Below, one piece after another: positions 10,256 through 21,978 of a DNA stretch of 64,000 nt. Location: assembly GCA_964036665.1 (NCBI GenBank), contig OZ038527.1:8959835-9023834 (forward strand), given 5' to 3'. Within the stretch, counting starts at the first letter, position 1. Every line of letters begins with the position of its first letter. Source of the DNA: Gordius sp. MW1. Its lineage: Eukaryota > Nematomorpha > Gordioida > Gordea > Gordiidae. A model generated the notes under the pieces. That model ran no database searches. It was not told where the DNA came from and saw only the letters and a program-made list of their open reading frames with translations. A program made the translations under genes and the position numbers.

Positions 10256-11599
10256 TTACATTTAAAAACCCCTTATAGACCTATAAGTTTGCCCCCGCGT
10301 AGGGTACCTTTTACAATGAGGGAGGCCATTGAAAAAGATACTAAAGACTATTGGAAGAAGAAGTAATCGAAAAGGTTGAATTGTATACTGAAATTCAATG
10401 GCACACCTGCCGTAAACCGTTATAAAAAAGATAAATCAATTAGGATATGTGGAGACTTCAAAGTTACAAACGATTATTTGTACGATATTAAGGATACATT
10501 GCCTACTTTTGAAGATGTTGCAGCGCAACTGATTGGAGGCAATAAATTTACCGTCATCGATTTAAAAGAAGCATTCTTGCAGTTTAAAATGTCTGAACGG
10601 AGTGCAAAGTTACTTACAATTGCAATACACTTAAGATTATATCGTTATCGCAGACTACCATTTGGAATCAAGGTTGCCCCTTTAATATTTCAACGCTATA
10701 TAAGCAACCTTTTATATAGAATTCCCAACATGGCAGTGTTTATAGATGACATTATAATAACGGGAATAAATGACGAACAACATGTGTCAAATGTTAAAGA
10801 AGTATTAAGAACGTTTGAAGAAGTAGGGATAACTACAACCCCGAGTAAATTAAAGTTCCTTCAAGATTTCGTTGTCTACTTAGGTCATAAAATTAGCTTT
10901 AATGGAATTCAACCTACGGAAGAGAAAATTTTGGCCTTAAGGAACTGCAAAAGACCAACAAACAAATCTGAAATCAAAGGATTTTTAGGGTTATTGAATT
11001 ATTTAGGAAAATTTATACCGATGCTTCAACCAAAATGTGTCATATTACACAATCGCCTAAAAAAGGATTCTAAATGGGAATGGGGAAAAGAGGAAGAAAA
11101 ATATTTTGATAAATTAAAGACCCTAATTTTAAAAGAAGATAGTGTGGTTCCTTATTCATTAAATAAACCATTAGTTTTATACACAGATGCATGTGATACA
11201 GGACTGGGGGCGGTACTAATGCACGTGGAGTCTGATGGGAAAGAAAAGCCTATAGCGTGTGCATCAAGAGTTCTAACCCAGGCCGAAAAGGAATATTCCA
11301 CTATCGATAAAGAAGCTTTAGGTATCATATATGCTGTTAATAAATTCCATCAATACCTATATAGGAGAACATTTATATTAAGAACAGATCACAGACCTTT
11401 ACAATATATATTTGGTCGCCAAGGACATTACCATAATTGCAACTTGCGACTACAAAGATGGAGTACAAAATTAATGGCATACGATTTTAAAGTTGAGTAT
11501 ATATTTGGTGATAGAAACCAAATAGCAGATTCATTGTCTCGGTTACCTACCCTTGTAGATGTTAGTGAAGACATTTACATACACATGATTGAAGACTAA
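10256..11599 (+). CDS. Gypsy reverse transcriptase-RNase H
   Basis: Open from 10376 to 11599 (407 residues), with earlier RT sequence (TPYRPISLPPRR block) upstream at about 10256-10375 in other frames. RT motifs in order: RICGDFKVTND, FTVIDLKEAFLQFKM (catalytic Asp), RRLPFGIKVAPLIFQR, and AVFIDDIIITG, the catalytic box with Phe in the first place. The thumb block ALRNCKRPTNKSEIKGFLGLLNYL follows. RNase H begins near residue 265 with LYTDACDTGLGAVL, then KEALGIIYAVNKF, RTDHRPLQY and the NQIADSLSRLP end. Catalytic residues are visible in both domains. This is the best preserved retroelement ORF in the window. Confidence 0.93.
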
Positions 11600-11617
11600 G
11601 AATTTGATAGGAAGACG

Positions 11618-12756
11618 TTGGTGGAAGGAACAAGGAGGGATGCAAGATTAAATTCTGTTATTGATATGATTCGTTCCAATTGGAGAAAACCCGCCAAAAA
11701 TGCAACTATTCGTAAGTTATTTTACCCAAAGAAAAATGAATTATCCGTTGAAAATAATTTACTCTACTGGCAAAATCGGTTAGTGGTTCCAGAAAATTTA
11801 AAGCAAGCTGTGCTCGAGAATCTGCACACAGGACATCCAAGGGTATCGGGCATGATCGACCTAGCAAATTTTATTGTTGGTGGCCAAATACTAACGATGA
11901 TATTAAAAACTTTGGTCACAGGTGTCAAAGCTGCCAACAAGCTCGACAGAATATGGCCGAATCTCCCTTATATTTATGGCCTAATACGGAGGAGCCAATG
12001 GACCGCGTACATATCGATTTGGCTGGACCAGTTAACCAAAAATATTGGTTAGTATTAGTAGATGCGTATTCGAAATGGCCAGAAGTAAAGATTTTAAATT
12101 CGCTACATTCAGGTGGAATTATCAAGGCGTTGCGGGAATGATTTGCACGGTTAGGAGTGCCTAGGGTCATAATCACGGACAATGGGGGGGGGGGTCAATT
12201 TACGGGAAAAGAATTTGCAATTTTTACAAAAGCAAAGGGAATTAAACACGTTCGGACATCCCCATATCATCCAAATTCTAATGGATTATGCGAAAGATTC
12301 ATTAAGACTTTAAAAATGCGGTTTTACTCTACTTTTAAGACGAATCGAGATGAAGAAAAGTCGATTGCTCAAGTCTTGATGACTTATAGACTGACTCCCC
12401 ATAATACTACCAGCGTGTCTCCTAGTGAATTAATGTTTAAAAGAAGAATAAGGTCCTCCTTGGACCAGCTACGTCGATCAGGTAGAGAGATTACAATAGA
12501 TAATATGTGGAAGCAGAAATATTATCACGATAGGAAGGCTTTTTACCGTACCTTTGAGGAAGGAGATAAAGTATGGGTAAAAAATGAAATGGAAAACAGT
12601 TGGCACGCTGGAGTGGTGAATCGCAAAAAGAATGATTGGTCCTACGACGTCTGGGCCGAAGGGCGAGTTAAGCGGAATGCAGACCAGTTAAGAAGAGCAT
12701 TGGGGAATGTAACGAACTGGATAGGGGGTGATGACGAGAGAGAAGGACGAGAATAA
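11618..12756 (+). pseudogene. Gypsy integrase, frameshifted
   Basis: Integrase of the second Gypsy element in three overlapping frames. The H2C2 zinc region starts with LHTGHPRVSGMIDLA near 11825 and loses frame before its two Cys. The catalytic core continues from about 11953: VHIDLAGPV (first Asp), YSKWPEVK, TDNG (second Asp), PYHPNSNGLCERFIKTLK (catalytic Glu in CERF). The C-terminal region holds the DKVWVKNE and GVVNRKKNDWSYDV blocks of the Gypsy-type GPY/F-like tail. A stop near 12139 and a run of G at 12184-12192, where TDNG is followed by extra glycines, disrupt it. Confidence 0.88.
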
Positions 12757-12846
12757 GTAACCACGGCAATTAGTTCACGACCGCAGCGACGACGCCAACC
12801 TCCGAGAAGATACGATGAAGAATATTATTAACTTAGGGGGGACTAT

Positions 12847-12946
12847 TGTAATATATTGTCAAGCGTTCCTTGTGTATATATTATATGTTACGTATGTTTT
12901 CCCTGGTTCTAAACATTACTATTGTCATTCCAATAAATACTATAAA
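12847..12946 (+). repeat. 3' LTR of Gypsy copy 2
   Basis: About 100 bp starting TGTAATATATTG and ending with the ccaataaatactata block. It matches the two outer parts of the 5' LTR. The G-rich purine stretch taggggggac lies a few bases upstream. Confidence 0.72.
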
Positions 12947-12947
12947 T

Positions 12948-13319
12948 ATGTAAATTATAATATATTTTGGCATAATTATGTTTTAGATAAAGAAAATATT
13001 CCATAAACGTTCATATATAATTCTTTATTTGCAATAATATTTGAATTTGTTTCTACATTTTGATTCCATGATGTTGTTTTCAAAAAGTATCTTCATGAAT
13101 TATTAAACATACAAAAATTACCTAAATATATTCAATACATAAAAAATTAAACAAATACCATAGCCAGTTCCTATTTTTCCTTAGAATTAATTGATTCCAA
13201 AGAGAAATTCTTGAAAGAATAAAAAAAAATGGATTGGATACAAGAGACCAAAATTACAATATGAAAACGTGAGTAAGAAATTTTCTTTATTTCTTACTGG
13301 AATATATTTGATATTTTCT
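12948..13319. other. AT-rich spacer between Gypsy copies
   Basis: No gene or repeat structure recognised. The sequence is strongly AT-rich and ends where RNase H-like coding sequence of the next Gypsy fragment begins. Confidence 0.5.
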
Positions 13320-14990
13320 AGGTGGTTTTTATACGGAAAAACCGCTAGCCTACGCTTCACGCACGTTGAGCGAATCCGAAAAGCGTTACTCAAGATTGAT
13401 CGGGAAGCTAGAGCGATCGTTTATGGTGTCGAAAAATTTAATCAATATTTACGTGGACGGAAATTCACGTTAATGATGGATCATAAGCCCTTAGAGCGAT
13501 TGTTTGTAAATAATCGCGATTTACCTAAAGTGGTCAATAACAGATTAGTTCGATGGGCATTATTTTTAGATACGGATCAATATGAAATTAGATACAGATC
13601 GGGTAAATCAAACCAATGCGCAGATGCTTTATCAAGACTCCCAAATCCTACAAATAATGACACCAAACACATAAATAACATAAGCCTATTAATGTTGGAT
13701 GATTTGAAACTAGATCACAACACATTAAGAAACTTTATCAAACATGATTCGTTGTGCTGTGAATTAATTTCGTCAATGAAACGGGAATGGAGACTCGAGT
13801 TAAAAAAATGTCGATTTGATTTACGACCTTATTTTAATCGTAGAGATGAATTATCATTCGAGGACGAATTATTATGTTGTCCGAAGGCTTGTTTTAAAGA
13901 TATTACATCAAGGTCATCCAGGGATTTCGGGAATGTTAAGTTTGGCAAGATATTATGTTTGGTGGCCTGGGTTAGCCAAAGATATTGAATCTTTTGTAAA
14001 AGAATGTGACGGCTGCCAAGAAGTACGACCAGCCGAGACAGAAGTATCTCTATATTCGTGGTCCTTACCAGAACGAAATTGGGACCGAGTTAGAAGGAAT
14101 TTATTGGCTAGTAATAGTGGAGGCCTTATCAAAATGGGTAGAAGTCGCACGTTAACATCTATTAAAGGACCACAATTCGCCAGTTACGGTATTGGTTTTG
14201 TAGGCTTGGTATCCCATCACAAATTGTATCTGATAATGGACCTCAAATTGTTGGTGGTGAATTCGCTAAATTTTGCTCAAACAATAACATTAAGCATATA
14301 TTCTCTTCACCTTATCACCCGAAAACAAATGGGTTAGCAGAACGAACAATTCGGACATTAAAATCTAGATATTATGCTGCAAGGAAAGAAGGAAGGGATA
14401 AGGAAATCTGTCTACTACAAATACTACTGACCTATCGAAATACGCCTCATAATACTACAGGTAAAGCTCCATCAGAAATGCTAATGGGAAAAAGATTAAG
14501 GACGGCGATAGATTTAATTCGATTCGATCCTAGGGATAAATGGAGAGAAAGATTGGCAAAGCAAAAATTTTATCATGATCGTAAAATCAAAATTCGGGAA
14601 TTCAGGTCGGGCGATCTGGTATGGATTAAAAATGAAATAAAACCCGGTTGGTATAAAGGCGTAATTGTTGAACGAAAAGGGGAACATTCTTATAGTGTAC
14701 GAACTGTTAATGGTTTCCGAAGAAAACACGCGGATCAATTAAGATCTAGATATAGGTCTGGAGTTATACCAACGACAAAGAATAGAACCGACGTTAGTAA
14801 CGTACCGAATATGCAACCGGAGGTTCAATTAGAAGCTACTACTTTAAGAAGGTCAAATACCGATGTTAGTAACGTACCGAATATGCAACCGGAGGTTCAA
14901 TTAGAAGCTACTACTTTGAGAAGGTCAAATAGAAGACCGATACCGCCTTTACGGTATCATGATGAGTACGATCTTTAAGATAAGGAGAAA
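13320..14990 (+). pseudogene. Third Gypsy fragment: RNase H and integrase
   Basis: 5'-truncated Gypsy copy on the forward strand. It starts inside RNase H with LAYASRTLSESEKRYS in one frame, then REARAIVYGVEKFNQYLRG, MDHKPLERLF and NQCADALSRLP in the next. Integrase follows: zinc block HQGHPGISGMLSLARYYVWW and ECDGCQ at about 13895-14020. After damaged core sequence comes SDNGPQ near 14238-14255 in another frame, PYHPKTNGLAERTIRTLK near 14315, and a long open tail 14478-14978 (SGDLVWIKNEIKPGWYKG, HADQLRSR). It has several frameshifts. It resembles copy 2 but has its own tail. A short purine-rich stretch near 14980 followed by tgtaatgatt may mark the start of a lost 3' LTR. Confidence 0.87.
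14787..14930 (+). repeat. 72-bp tandem duplication in the integrase tail
   Basis: Two adjacent copies (14787-14858 and 14859-14930) of a 72-bp unit that keeps the frame and repeats 24 residues (TDVSNVPNMQPEVQ...). Only a few third-position differences separate them. Confidence 0.9.
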
Positions 14991-15021
14991 TGTAATGATT
15001 GTGTATTTGTATGATATACGT

Positions 15022-17181
15022 TTTATTAATTGCTATGCAATTTATGGGCTGGTTTTTGGTTGTCCGTCCGTCGTCCGTCCGTCGTCCACCAAGTTATTGG
15101 CGCCAGTTTTGTGACCTGGAGGTGTCGGGTTCAAGCCAGGGAGGGGACGATTTTTTTTTAATTTTTTTAAATTAAATTAATATTTTGTTCTTGTTAATGC
15201 CATTGATAATATGAATTTTTGACCGTCCGCTGGCTACTGACCAATGAAAAAATGACCATTGGCCAAATAAATCGAAATTTTATTTTTTCGTCTTTGAATT
15301 GGGTTAATTAGGTTAACATTGATAAATACCCTATGCCCTTTCCTACAAGGGCCTACGCCTCTACTGATATGGGTCCCTATGCCCCTACAAAAGCATATGC
15401 CTTTACTAATGTGGGTCCCTGTGCCCCTACAAAAGCCTATGCCTTTACTAATGTGGGTTCGAATCCCGGAGAGGGCAAAATTTCTATTTTTTTTAAATTA
15501 AATTAATATATTGTTCTTGTGAATACTATTGATAATATGACTTTTTGACAAACCAATGAAAAAATGACCATTGGCCAATCGAAATTTTTTTTTTCGTTTT
15601 TGAATTGGTTAACATTGCTAATTACACTGTGCCCTCTTCTACAAATGCCTATGCCCCTACTGATATGGGTCCTTGTGCCCCTACAAAAGCCTATGCCTCT
15701 ATTAATGTGTTTTTTAATTAATATCGAAATGTATAATTGAAAATCATTCATTATGTGGGTTCGAATCTCGGAGAGGGCAAAAAATTTTTTTTTAATTAAA
15801 TTAATATATTGTTCTTGTTAATACCATTGATTATATGACTTTTTGACCGTCCGCTGGCTACTGACCAATGAAAAAATCACCATTAGCCAAAGTGTGAATC
15901 AAAATTTTTTTTTCGTTTTTTTTTTCAAATTAATATATTGTTTTTGTTAATACCATTAATAATGTTAATTTTTCGCCGTCCGTTGGCTGCTGACCAATGG
16001 AAAAAATCACTATTGGCCAAAGTGTGAATCAAAATTTTTTTTCCGTTTTTTTTCAAATTAATATATTGTTTTTGTTAATACCATTGATAATGTGACTTTT
16101 TGGCCGTCCGTTGGTTGCTGACCAATGGAAAAAATCACCATTGGCCAAAGTGTGAATCAAAAATTTTTTTCGTTTTTTTTGCCTCGTATGTATTTATAGA
16201 CCGTCTATTGTTACTGACCAATGGAAAAAGGTGACCATTGGCCAAATTGTGGTTTGAAATTTTTTTTTCTTTTTTTAATCGTCTCTTATGTATTTATATC
16301 CTTTTTGACCGTGTCCTGGCTACTGAACATTGAAAAAAATGACCATTGGCCAAATTGTGAATCGAAATTTTTTTTCCGTCTTTTTTGAGTCTTATGATTG
16401 TTCCTGTTAATACCATTGATAATATGACTTTTTGGCCGTCCGCTGGCTGCTGGCTAATGGAAAAAAATGACCATTGGCCAAAGTGAGCATCAAAATTTTT
16501 TTTCGTTTTTTTAGGCTATCATTGACTTATAGAGTATCTGTTGGTACTGACCAATGAAAAAAATGACCATTGGCCAAATTGTAAATCAAATTTTTTTTCC
16601 GTTTTTTTTGACTTTTATGATTGTTCCTGTTAATACCATTGATAATATGACTTTTTGGCCGTCCGCTGGCTGCTGACCAATGGAAAAAAATGACCATTGG
16701 CCAAAGTGAGCATCAAAAATATTTTCCCCGTTTTTTTGGTTATCATTGACTTATAGAGTATCTGTTGGTACTGACCAATGGAAAAAAATGACCATTGGCC
16801 AAATTTTATAAATAACCTAAATATTTTTTATAGATGGTCTAACAGACAGCCAACTATGTAATATATTTTTAACCTTATAAATGCATATATATTTTATTAT
16901 TGGGTTAATATATTTCATTTAATTAGATTGTGATTTCATAGAAAACCTAAAAAGTAATAGTTAAAAAAATATAGGTATTAGATTCTAATTTACGCTACAA
17001 TATATTGATAGAAACTAACACAAAATTTGAAACCTCCTTCAAAGGTATAATCATAGCCCGTTCTTTTTAATTAAATTCATAGAAAAATTTCTTCCCACCT
17101 TTCTCGCCCATATTTTTTAATTAGATGTAAAATTTGTATAAACATTTTGCATATAATGCCCATAAATTGCATAGCAAATAT
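15022..17181. mobile_element. TIR-ended element with tRNA-like heads and hairpin satellite
   Basis: Composite repeat bounded by inverted copies of a 22-bp end (aattgctatgcaatttat followed by gggc). The left copy is at about 15022-15045 and the right at about 17158-17181. Inside are RNA polymerase III B-box-like motifs (ggttcaagcc at 15127, ggttcgaatcc at 15456, ggttcgaatct at 15758), each in a tRNA T-arm-like context, and then a long hairpin satellite. A shorter inverted relative sits at 23684-24692. No protein is encoded. It could be a tRNA-derived SINE captured inside a TIR element, or TIR-like ends gained by a SINE-satellite array. Confidence 0.6.
15841..16810. repeat. Hairpin satellite with CCAATGG/CCATTGG arms
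   Basis: Nine successive units, each with gaccaatgg, an A-rich loop and gaccattggcca, so each unit can fold into a small hairpin. Spacing between the CCATTGG arms alternates between about 95-106 and 123-131 bp in the second half, which suggests a two-unit higher-order repeat. Units also share a gtccgctggctgctgacc stretch and T runs. Two more diverged copies lie upstream near 15257 and 15568. Confidence 0.85.
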
Positions 17182-17302
17182 GCTTCATTTATACAAAGTA
17201 GAGATGAGTCGTCCCCCTTCCCTTCCCCTCTCCCCCATCCCACGAGGGCCGAAGGCCCGAGTTTTATAAATACTTTTAAGTTACTTAAAAGTATTTATAA
17301 AA
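17182..17302. repeat. Hairpin-rich segment with perfect 20-bp palindrome
   Basis: Holds a pyrimidine-rich tract, a GC hairpin (cgagggccgaaggcccgag at about 17244-17262), and then a perfect inverted repeat with 20-bp arms around a single central base at 17262-17302 (left arm ttttataaatacttttaagt). The tract and GC hairpin recur in inverted orientation at 23684-23776. Confidence 0.88.
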
Positions 17303-17925
17303 TTTATGGTTAATAAAAGATGCATTTTATACTAAATCATTTATTAGTCTTTTAGCAATTTATTAGTGTATTTAACACATTAAAATCAGCTTTATCAATA
17401 TAATTAAATAAGAACCTTGACATATATACAATTCTCATTTATATTTAAAATAGTGCAAAAAACTCTTCCACCTGTGTTAAAATTTACTAAAATGATGTAT
17501 ACATTTTTAATAAGGTCAGCTTTATCAATAAAATTAAATAAAAACCTAGATATATATACAATTCTCAATTTTATATTATTTAAAATATGACATCAAACTA
17601 AGTTATATAAAAAAGACATTTAAAATTAATTGTTTTGATATTCATTTAACTTGAAACTTAAAAAAATTTGCACAAATTATTTTGCAAAATTAATTACATA
17701 AAACTTTGATTTGAATTCTAATATTAAGATGATTACTCTACCTAAATTTTAGATTAAACAACTATTTATAAGTAATTTGACACTGTTTGTTTTTTAGCTT
17801 TGTCATCCATGTTGTTTTACAAATGGTTATTGTTTACACGTAAACAAACAAATTACCGAACGTGTTCGAAATGGTAATTATAAGAAACGCATTTTTGAAA
17901 ATGGTTGCGTTTACTAAAATAAACT
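17303..17925. other. AT-rich sequence, no gene seen
   Basis: No coding sequence recognised. There are loose direct repeats (gctttatcaatataattaaataa at about 17390 and again near 17519) and a short palindromic stretch around 17835 (tgtttacacgtaaaca). Confidence 0.5.
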
Positions 17926-18212
17926 ATAGACTGCCGAACAGCTGATTTTTACTATTAAAATCATTCAGACACCAAAATAGCTGCCATATTTTAGGAAAAA
18001 TTCAACAACAGGTATATTTATACTTCTCCACAATAAAATATTGAAGAAAATAAATGACTAATAACTTAATTTATAAATCAAAAAAAATAAGTAGATTAGA
18101 ACAATAAATTTTGCTGAATTCTATTGTTTGGTTACAATTTCCCACAAAATGGCGGTTGCTATATTTGCTGTAAAATTATCAGTTGTTCGGCAGTCTATGG
18201 TTTTATTAGTCT
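17926..18212. mobile_element. MITE with CTATAGACTGCCGAAC ends
   Basis: About 285 bp bounded by inverted repeats of about 30 bp. The left end reads CTATAGACTGCCGAACAGCTG and the right end is its imperfect reverse complement. The interior is AT-rich and non-coding. No clear target duplication was found, so the superfamily is open. Confidence 0.65.
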
Positions 18213-18254
18213 ATGGTGTAGCCCTGGCCGGCTTTTTTAGACTTTTACGCCTAT

Positions 18255-20590
18255 TCGTTTAAAACCATTTCAGCATGGCTTTACCTTTCAAGTCAACCTA
18301 CAAACGGTCAGCTCACAAATCGTTAACAGGAGTTAACGATCGTTAACCCTTTTTGTCATTTTAATTGGGAACCGGTCAAAGGAGCACAGAAATAGGAGCG
18401 AAACTCGTCATGATTGCTCAGATTTGCTCAGGGTTTTTTGATATGGTGAATTTGAATTTGTAACAAGTAATATATACATAAATTTTTAGAGAATTTATTG
18501 GAACTTATCTCATATTATTCATCAGAATTTAACATATTGTCTTAGCACAAAATATTTTATATTAACATGTCCTAGTGAAATCATAACAAGTAAATATATG
18601 AATATATAAAGATTGTATTGGAACATTTCTCATCATGTATATCAGAATTTAACATATTGTTTTAGCAAATACCTTATCCTGATGTTATACTTATAATAAA
18701 AGTCATTTATGTATGGAAAGATTTTATTGTATAATTTAGCACTTATATTTTTTAAATACCAACTATGGATATTTATAAAATTACATATTTTATTTATCGT
18801 GATGTTTTTTCATACTTATAATAAAAGTCAATCATGTATGAAAAGATTTTATTGTATCATTTTGTTTATATACATGTAAGAATATATTAATAAAACATGT
18901 TGGGCATATTTTAGTTTATGTATGTAATTAGGTTTAAGACTCAGGTATTTTTTATACCACTTAAAATATAATCCTTAATTAAAATTTAATGTAAACTTAT
19001 GCTTTAATGTAAATTTACTTATGTTTGTATAGGTTTAAGACTTAGGTATTTTTTATGCCACTTAAAGTATAACCCTATTTTAAAATATTTTAATGTAAAC
19101 TTATGCTTTAATTAAGTTTAATAGGTTTTAGGTTCAAAATAAATCATGTTAGGTAATGTCTCACAAGTCCGGGGACCTCTACCATAATAACTTCATCTTC
19201 ATTTGTGAATAACTCTTAATTGGAATTATTTAATTATGTTGACCATGTATCTAACTATATGCATCTACAAAGTCATGAATTACCATTAGAAATTTAAATA
19301 AATTTGCCTACATTTAGAATTGCACAATATATTCTTAGTCAATTTAGTGTTTTTAAGTGATTTTATCAAAAAAATTAAATTTATATATCAACCATATTAT
19401 TGCAACTTTTTTAAGTAGTTAAATAGCAAGCTATTTATAAACTCTTGCAATTAAACTCATCATTAAAGCTATAATATTAGACAATTTGCACTCCAATATA
19501 CAATGTACCACCATATTATTGGATCTTCTTTTAATTAAATACCAAGCTATTTATAGCCCTTTACAATTAAACTCATTTTAAATCTATAATCTTATAAAGT
19601 TTGCCCTCCAATATACAACATACTATATTATTACATCTTCTTTAAGTAGGTAAATATTTAGTTAAATTAAACTTTAAAAATGTCATGTTGATTTAGATTT
19701 TTAGGGTTAGAAGCTAAGTTATTTTTAATTTTCCCAATATGTGTACAATATAAGTTTTTAAGTTAAGATTTGTAATACATACCATAATGTAATGTTTATA
19801 TAGGTTTTTAGGGTCAAGAGCTCAGTTATTTTTAAATTTCCCAATATGTGTACAGAAGTATCTAAGTTTAAGATTTTTAATATTTACCAAATGTTTATGT
19901 CATGTTTATTAAGATTTTTAGGGTTAGAAACTGTGATTTTATGTATCATAAAAGATCAACACAGTCTTTTGTTTACGGCTATAAATATATCACTTTAACG
20001 TTTAAAATTACCTTAAAAGCTAACAGATTATACAACTTACAGTCTAATATCCAATTTTCTCTTATATTCTGATATCTTAGATTAATATATATAGTGCAAC
20101 TATTATCTACAATGAAAAATATAATATTATCTATTTTTCTCCAATATAAAATAATATCATATTCTTGCATCTTATTTAAGTAGTTATGTGCAATTTATAG
20201 CCTTTTATATTTAAACTCATTTTACAAGTTATAAAAATTACCTTAAAAGCTAACAGATTATACAACTTACAGTCTAATATCTAATTTTCTATTATATTCT
20301 CATATCTTAGATTAATAGATATAGTGCAACTATTACCTACAAAGAAAAATACAATATTATCCATTTATTCTCCAATATAAAATAATATATCATATTCTTG
20401 CATCTTTTTTAAGAAGTTATGTGCAATTTATAGCCTTTTATATTTAAACTCATTTTATAAGTTATAATATTATGCAAATTTAATTTTAAAATCATATGTT
20501 TTAAAACTATTAACAAATACGACATCCATCAATCGTTGACCCTTTTTGTGGTTGTACTTTTGTAGGCTGACTCGGATTCCATGGCATTTA
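18255..20590. mobile_element. Fold-back element built of serial tandem duplications
   Basis: Outer inverted repeats (left about 18290-18360 around AGTCAACCTACAAA, right about 20525-20570, with inverted AGTCAGCCTACAAA) enclose 2.2 kb made of a series of two- or three-unit tandem duplications. These have different unit lengths: about 145 bp near 18460-18670, 130 bp near 18690-18860, 110 bp near 18930-19130, 115 bp near 19380-19660, 120 bp near 19680-19940, and 230 bp near 20006-20470. No protein is encoded. Part of it (18355-18610) recurs inverted at 43860-44075. Confidence 0.6.
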
Positions 20591-20626
20591 AACATGAATT
20601 TACAAATTTCCCTTGTAAAGAGATAA

Positions 20627-21537
20627 TTGGTAATTATTCAAAAAAGTTGTATGCATAATTATTTAGTATTTACAAAATCCGATAGAAATGGAAAGGTACT
20701 TACATATGGTGGATATTCATATACAAAAGCAAATGTTGGCAAAAACAAACAAGTATATTATAGATGCAGGAAAACGAAATGCCATGGGAAAGGGATTCTT
20801 CGATATGAAGTTTTTAAAATAACTAAAGGCCACACTTGTAATTCATCGCCAATGTTGCCTTTCACGTGTAATCCTGCATATTAGTAAATGATATAATTCA
20901 ATGTTCAGGTACTTCTTGCCTAAGAAACAATGGCAGTGATACTATATCTATTGCTGATCATCATCTAACGAACCTTGACAAGGAGGAGAGTATTTATTTT
21001 ACAAAATAATTCAATTTATATTAGATGCATGTGAAGCTGCCAGCATCTTAATGGATGTAGCAAACACAGATACTTTAACTACAGATGGTAAACTATTGTA
21101 TGATAAACTTAATAATTTTAGATAACTTGTGTATTGCAAAATCTCAAATGGGCAAAGATTTTATAATGTATCTTGGATATCTATACAGGCATAAAAAAAC
21201 ATACAAAGATACAAAGTATTTTGTGTGCCGTCTCCTTAATTGTGCAGGAAAAATGAAGATCAAAAACAATTTAAAAGAAGTTTACACAAATCATAATCAT
21301 GAATGTGATTATGATTTTTATGAGTCATTAATAACAAAAAATGCCCTTAAGGATGCCAAAAAAGCTGATCCAAAAAAAGACAACAGGGCAATTTTTCATG
21401 AAGTCATGAGAAACAGGGGACAAATGATAGATGTTAAATTATTTCCATCAGCCATCCCAACTTTTATCTCTGTAAAAAAAACTATGACTAGGTGTGTACT
21501 AAAGCCTCAACCAAATCATTATGTATTAGGGATTTGA
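20627..21537 (+). pseudogene. Two FLYWCH zinc-finger domains, MULE-transposase type
   Basis: Two separate open stretches each carry a FLYWCH-like domain. The first (20627-20884) has YGGYSYTKANVGKNKQVYYRC, then a second Cys and a GHTC end. The second (21085-21537) has YLGYLYRHKKTYKDTKYFVC, a second Cys four residues on, and HNHEC. FLYWCH domains commonly sit at the N-terminus of MULE-type transposases. Here stops lie between the two domains, and no DDE catalytic region follows downstream before 21537, so this is a broken fragment. It could instead be a host FLYWCH gene exon, but the setting among repeats argues against that. Confidence 0.72.
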
Positions 21538-21679
21538 TTGTTCCTCCTAAATTTTGATATATATTTATAGACCATTATTTTATCAAAATAAAGAGAAAAA
21601 TGATATCTTTAGGACACACTACCCAATTAACCTATAATTTATCTATAAACAAATGTTAACATATAAACTTAGCATATGG
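21538..21679. other. AT-rich spacer
   Basis: No feature recognised between the FLYWCH fragment and the left end of the next fold-back element. Confidence 0.4.
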
Positions 21680-21978
21680 GCCATTCCATGTCGATTCGTC
21701 ACAACCAACTCAGTTCAGGATAAATTTTGGCGAGGGTATAGACCTCATTTATTAGAGTAATTTCTGAAAATTTTAGCCATTTTGGGTTAATGCTTTTTAA
21801 GTTATGGACATTTAAAGGGCCAAAATCTCGTTCGGGAATGTTTAATGGATCTTACTTTTTTTCATATTTTTTAAAGTAATTGCGTTATTGACTCAAATTT
21901 TGGTGCATTTTGTTCGTAAAAAATCCTCTGGCGAAATAATTTAACCCAAAACCTCAAACTTTAGCTGTTAATTTTTTG

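Larger units (their letters stand above)
8603..12946 (+). mobile_element. Ty3/Gypsy retrotransposon with short LTRs
   Basis: Nearly full-length Gypsy element on the forward strand: gag, zinc knuckle, protease, RT, RNase H, integrase. Short terminal repeats begin with TGTAATATATTG at 8603 and 12847 and both reach a ccaataaatactata block at the other end. The right repeat is about 100 bp. The left one holds about 237 bp of extra sequence (roughly 8669-8905). A G-rich purine stretch (about 12835-12842) precedes the right LTR. Flanking 5-bp duplications could not be found. Frame breaks in gag, protease and integrase, and an inserted MITE, make this copy defective. Confidence 0.87.
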
